Below, piece after piece: positions 6,000 through 8,691 of a stretch of 8,691 bases of DNA (its first letter is position 1; each line of letters starts with the position of its first letter). Position numbers and translations under genes: made by a program. Origin of the DNA: Acidobacteriaceae bacterium (lineage in GTDB: Bacteria > Acidobacteriota > Terriglobia > Terriglobales > Acidobacteriaceae); the NCBI GenBank assembly GCA_009781125.1, contig WQYS01000085.1, positions 1 through 8,691 of the forward strand, read 5' to 3'. Below the pieces are notes generated by a model that did not search any database, had not been told where the DNA came from, and worked only from the letters and a program-made list of their open reading frames with translations.

Positions 6000-7256
6000 A
6001 TGACAAGTAAAGAACGGCTTATCACAACGCTGAACCACAAGCAGCCGGACTGCATTCCCATTGACATCGGCGGAACATCTACATCTGGCGTTCACGTCAG
6101 CGTGGTGGCCGAGCTGCGCGACTACTACGGACTGGAGAAGCGTCCGGTGCGGGTCCACGAGCCTTACCAGATGCTGGGCATGGTGGACGACGACCTGAAG
6201 GACGCTCTTGGCGTAGACGTTACCGGCGTCTTCGGGCGCAACACCATGTTCGGATTTTCGACCGACAAGTGGAAGAGCTGGCTGTTCAACGGGCTGGAGG
6301 TGCTGGTGCCCGAGGGCTTCAACATCACCATCGACGAGAAGGGCGACACCCTGATCTATCCGCAAGGCGATCTGACGGCCCCGCCCAGCGGACGCATGCC
6401 CGCAGGCGGATACTTCTTCGACGGCATCATCCGCCAGGACCCGATCGACGAAGACAAGCTCAATCCCGCCGATAACCTCGAAGAGTTTGGTCCCATCTCG
6501 CAGCAGGACCTCGATCACTTTGCCCGGTCGACGGCAGAGGCTGCGGCCATGGACCGCGGCGTGATCGCCACCTTTGGCGGCACGGCCTTCGGCGATATCG
6601 CGCTGGTTCCCGCGCCCATGCTGAAGCACCCCAAAGGCATCCGCGACGTGACGGAATGGTACGTCACCACCACCAGCCGCCGCGACTACGTGCACCAGGT
6701 CTTTGAGGGCGAGTGCGAGATTGCACTCAAGAATCTTGAGCGCATCCATGCGGTGGTGGGCGACCGCATTCAGGCGGTGTTCATCTGCGGAACGGATTTC
6801 GGCACGCAGAGCGGGACCTTCTGCTCCGCCAAGACCTTTCAGGATTTGTATATGCCGTACTACAAGCGGATCACCGGCTGGATTCATGACCACACCAGCT
6901 GGAAGCCCTTCAAGCACTCCTGCGGCGCGGTGTCGAAGCTCATGCCCTGGTTCATCGAGGCGGGCATCGACATCATCAACCCGGTGCAGTGTTCGGCCAC
7001 CGGCATGGAGCCGGAGAAGCTGAAGGCGGAGTTCGGTGACCGCCTCGTCTTCTGGGGCGGAGGCGTGGATACGCAGCATGTTCTGCCCTTCGGAACGCCC
7101 GCCGAGGTGCGCGAGCAGGTGCTGCGCCGCTGCGAGATCTTCGCTCCCGGCGGAGGCTTCGTCTTCAACCCGATTCACAACACCCAGGCGCTGACGCCGG
7201 TCGCCAACTTTATTGCAATGATCGACGCCGTGCATGAGTTCAATGGAAAGAAGTAA
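6000..7256 (+). CDS. UroD-fold cobamide-dependent methyltransferase
   Basis: A cytoplasmic protein of 418 residues in the uroporphyrinogen decarboxylase superfamily, in the MtaA/CmuA-like branch that moves methyl groups to or from corrinoid proteins and not in the haem pathway. It starts MTSKERLITTLNHKQPDCIP followed by DIGGTSTSG, the usual opening of that branch. The zinc motif H-x-C-G is at His306-Ser307-Cys308-Gly309. In MtaA a later cysteine, in a PGCG segment, is the third zinc ligand; here the equivalent segment is PIHNTQ, placing His393 there. Cys331 and Cys378 are other candidates. The corrinoid gene 75 bases downstream supports the assignment over true HemE. A ribosome site, GGAG at 5991-5994, sits five bases before the ATG. 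With a second UroD-fold gene beyond the corrinoid gene, this one may be the substrate-to-corrinoid enzyme (MT1). Methyl donor unknown. Confidence 0.82.
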   Translation: MTSKERLITTLNHKQPDCIPIDIGGTSTSGVHVSVVAELRDYYGLEKRPVRVHEPYQMLGMVDDDLKDALGVDVTGVFGRNTMFGFSTDKWKSWLFNGLEVLVPEGFNITIDEKGDTLIYPQGDLTAPPSGRMPAGGYFFDGIIRQDPIDEDKLNPADNLEEFGPISQQDLDHFARSTAEAAAMDRGVIATFGGTAFGDIALVPAPMLKHPKGIRDVTEWYVTTTSRRDYVHQVFEGECEIALKNLERIHAVVGDRIQAVFICGTDFGTQSGTFCSAKTFQDLYMPYYKRITGWIHDHTSWKPFKHSCGAVSKLMPWFIEAGIDIINPVQCSATGMEPEKLKAEFGDRLVFWGGGVDTQHVLPFGTPAEVREQVLRRCEIFAPGGGFVFNPIHNTQALTPVANFIAMIDAVHEFNGKK

Positions 7257-7270
7257 GCGCAATTAACCTG

Positions 7271-7284
7271 GGAGCGACTGCTCC
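7271..7284 (+). other. Small hairpin between methyltransferase and corrinoid genes
   Basis: GGAGC pairs with GCTCC around the loop GACT, with one or two further weak pairs outside. No T-run follows, so it should not stop transcription. It may simply be an mRNA spacer or stability element in the 75-base gap. Confidence 0.3.
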
Positions 7285-7331
7285 TAAGTCAGACAGAAGC
7301 GAAAAAACAGCTAAAGCGAGGGAAATTACAC

Positions 7332-7976
7332 ATGGCTCAATCGAGCGAACTCTACGATGCAATTGTGAACGGCAATGCCAAGCAGGCTCATGCCGCAACC
7401 GAAAAGGCTCTGGCCGCGGGCGCCGTGCCTATGGAACTGATTCAGGGCTCCATGGTTCCGGCCATGGAAGAGGTCGGACGCCTCTTCGAGGCCGAGGAAT
7501 ACTTCGTCCCCGAGCTTCTGCTCTCGGGCCGCGCCATGAAGAGCGCCATGGAGCTGTTGCGTCCACTGCTGGCGGCCTCGGGTCAGAAGATGGCCGTGCG
7601 CGTGGTCATCGGCACGGTCAAGGGCGACCTGCACGACATCGGCAAGAACATCGTCGGATCGATGCTCGAGGGCGGCGGCTTTGAGGTCATCGACCTGGGC
7701 GCCGACGTTTCGCCGGAAGCCTTCGTCGATGCGGTCAAGGACCGCAAGCCGCAGGTGGTGTGCATGTCGGCCCTGCTGACGGTCACCATGCCGGCGATGA
7801 AGCAGACCATCGGCGCGCTTTCCGACGCTGGCGTGCGCAAGGATGTGAAGGTGCTGATCGGCGGCGCTCCGGTGACGCAGCAGTACGCCGACGAGATCGG
7901 CGCCGACGGCTTCAGCGCCAACGCCAACGGCGCTGTCACGCTGGTGAAGAATCTGCTGGAAGGAGTTGCCGCATGA
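7332..7976 (+). CDS. Corrinoid (cobalamin-binding) methyl-carrier protein
   Basis: This 214-residue cytoplasmic protein carries the cobamide cofactor and shuttles a methyl group between two methyltransferases, as MtaC or MtbC do. The N-terminal half (about 1-85) is the helical cap domain of methionine-synthase type. The C-terminal half is the Rossmann-like B12 domain, with the signature DLHDIGKNIV at 99-108, where His101 is the expected lower cobalt ligand. SALLT (146-150) and IGGAPV (176-181) complete the cofactor pocket. Length is normal for stand-alone carriers of this family. A ribosome site (GAGGGA, 7318-7323) precedes the ATG by eight bases. The stop overlaps the next start as ATGA, which implies translational coupling and fixed stoichiometry with the next UroD-fold protein. 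The family is certain; the methyl donor is not. Confidence 0.93.
   Translation: MAQSSELYDAIVNGNAKQAHAATEKALAAGAVPMELIQGSMVPAMEEVGRLFEAEEYFVPELLLSGRAMKSAMELLRPLLAASGQKMAVRVVIGTVKGDLHDIGKNIVGSMLEGGGFEVIDLGADVSPEAFVDAVKDRKPQVVCMSALLTVTMPAMKQTIGALSDAGVRKDVKVLIGGAPVTQQYADEIGADGFSANANGAVTLVKNLLEGVAA
7960..7965 (+). promoter_or_regulatory. Strong ribosome binding site within the corrinoid gene end
   Basis: AAGGAG lies seven bases before the ATG at 7973, inside the last codons of the corrinoid gene. It fixes the start of the partial gene and supports coupled translation across the ATGA overlap. Confidence 0.75.
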
Positions 7977-8691
7977 CCGGACGCGAATACTACATCAAGC
8001 TGGCCGGGCAGGGTCTGCGCATGCCCGTGGGCACCGACCTTATCCTCAACGAAGAGTCAGCCGACCCCGAGCAGGCGCGCAACGACGGAGCCGCTCTGGG
8101 CCGCGTGATCGAAAAGTCGGCGCGCCGCTGGAAGACGCCGCTGGCGGTTCCGCTGATGGACCTGCGCCTGGAGAAGATCGACCTGCTGGCGCGCATCGGC
8201 ATCGGCGAGAAAGAAGCCGAGACCTTCCACTTCGACGCTCCGCTCGACGATGCCAAGATGGCCGTGCTCTGCGGCGCCGATGCCGGATCGCGCTGCCCCG
8301 GCAGCGTGGCCCGCGACGAGGCTCTCAAGTACATCGGCACTCTTCCGGACCTTGTGCCTGTGGGCATGGCGATCGGCCCGTTCTCGCTGGTGACGCGGCT
8401 GATGGGCGATCCCATCACCGCCGCCGCGCAGGCTGGCCGCGGCATCTCCGAAGAGGACTCCGACGACGTGCGTCTGCTCTTCCAGTGCCTGAAGATGGCC
8501 GAGTTTGCGGTCGACCGTGCTCTGCGCAGCCAGATCGCACACGGTGCGAAGGCCATCATGGTCTGCGAGCCGGCGGCCAACACGGCGTACTTGTCGCCGC
8601 GCCAGATCCGCTCCGGATCGGATGTGTTCGAGCGCATCGTGATGCAGCCCAATCTGCGCATGCTGGAGATCTTCAAGAGCACCGGCTGCGA
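7973..8691 (+). CDS. Second UroD-fold cobamide methyltransferase, 3' end cut by window
   Basis: Only the first 239 codons are in the window; the frame is open to its end. The start is MTGREYYIKLAGQGLRMPVG. The UroD-like pattern is clear in VPLMDLRLEKIDLLARIG, in VPVGMAIGPFSLVTRLMGD (the family's G-P-F-[ST] segment), and in IMVCEPAANTAYLSPRQI at about 195-212, equivalent to the dP-A/S-x-x-x-xSP segment of MtaA-type enzymes. The window stops before the expected zinc motif H-x-C. Full length in this family is usually about 340-400 residues. It is coupled to the corrinoid gene by a four-base overlap, so the product almost certainly works on that corrinoid protein. It is clearly different in sequence from the UroD-fold protein at 6000-7256, so the pair probably split the two half-reactions. 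The second enzyme (methyl-corrinoid to tetrahydrofolate or another acceptor) is the simplest guess. Confidence 0.8.
   Translation, partial: MTGREYYIKLAGQGLRMPVGTDLILNEESADPEQARNDGAALGRVIEKSARRWKTPLAVPLMDLRLEKIDLLARIGIGEKEAETFHFDAPLDDAKMAVLCGADAGSRCPGSVARDEALKYIGTLPDLVPVGMAIGPFSLVTRLMGDPITAAAQAGRGISEEDSDDVRLLFQCLKMAEFAVDRALRSQIAHGAKAIMVCEPAANTAYLSPRQIRSGSDVFERIVMQPNLRMLEIFKSTGC

Noticed and set aside
6000..7256. HemE (true uroporphyrinogen decarboxylase of haem synthesis)
   Set aside because: The H-x-C zinc motif, the length of 418 residues and the adjacent corrinoid gene point to the methyltransferase branch.
5619..7262. 547-codon minus-strand ORF spanning the porter end and the methyltransferase
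   Set aside because: It crosses two well-supported plus-strand genes and the gap between them, and shows only mirror composition.

Overview
The window looks like chromosome of a high-GC, diderm, heterotrophic bacterium. My best guess is an acidobacterium (Terriglobales: Granulicella, Edaphobacter or Terriglobus type). The guess rests on a long BamA with five POTRA domains, on GC-rich codon use, and on intergenic palindromes of the form GGGTGCCCCATC...GGTGGGAATG, which I recall as common in that group. It is recall, not a search result.

Layout. Bases 1-550 hold two very small genes that end facing each other: a 38-residue single-helix membrane miniprotein on the plus strand (186-302) and a 73-residue protein on the minus strand (329-550) with nine glycines spaced exactly every fourth residue. 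Bases 551-1278 are a long, mostly non-coding stretch with two head-facing palindromic repeats (779-820 and 876-948) and a consensus -10 box (1173-1178) before the next gene. Bases 1279-4188 encode a BamA-type outer-membrane assembly factor, closed by a very strong intrinsic terminator (4212-4248). Bases 4249-4563 hold a second, diverged copy of part of the palindromic repeat and a leader with two tandem perfect hairpins.

From 4564 to the window end there is one apparent plus-strand operon: a XylE/GalP-type proton-sugar symporter, a UroD-fold cobamide methyltransferase, a free-standing corrinoid protein, and a second UroD-fold protein cut by the window edge. The corrinoid gene and the last gene overlap by four bases (ATGA).

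How the genes may work together. In known three-part cobamide systems, one methyltransferase moves a methyl group from a substrate to the cobalt of the corrinoid protein and another moves it on to a carrier such as tetrahydrofolate or coenzyme M. Two UroD-fold proteins flanking one corrinoid protein fit this plan. The sugar porter directly upstream suggests that the methyl donor, or the demethylated product, may be sugar-like (for example an O-methylated sugar or a glycoside). That link is inference from gene order and is the most interesting idea in the window.
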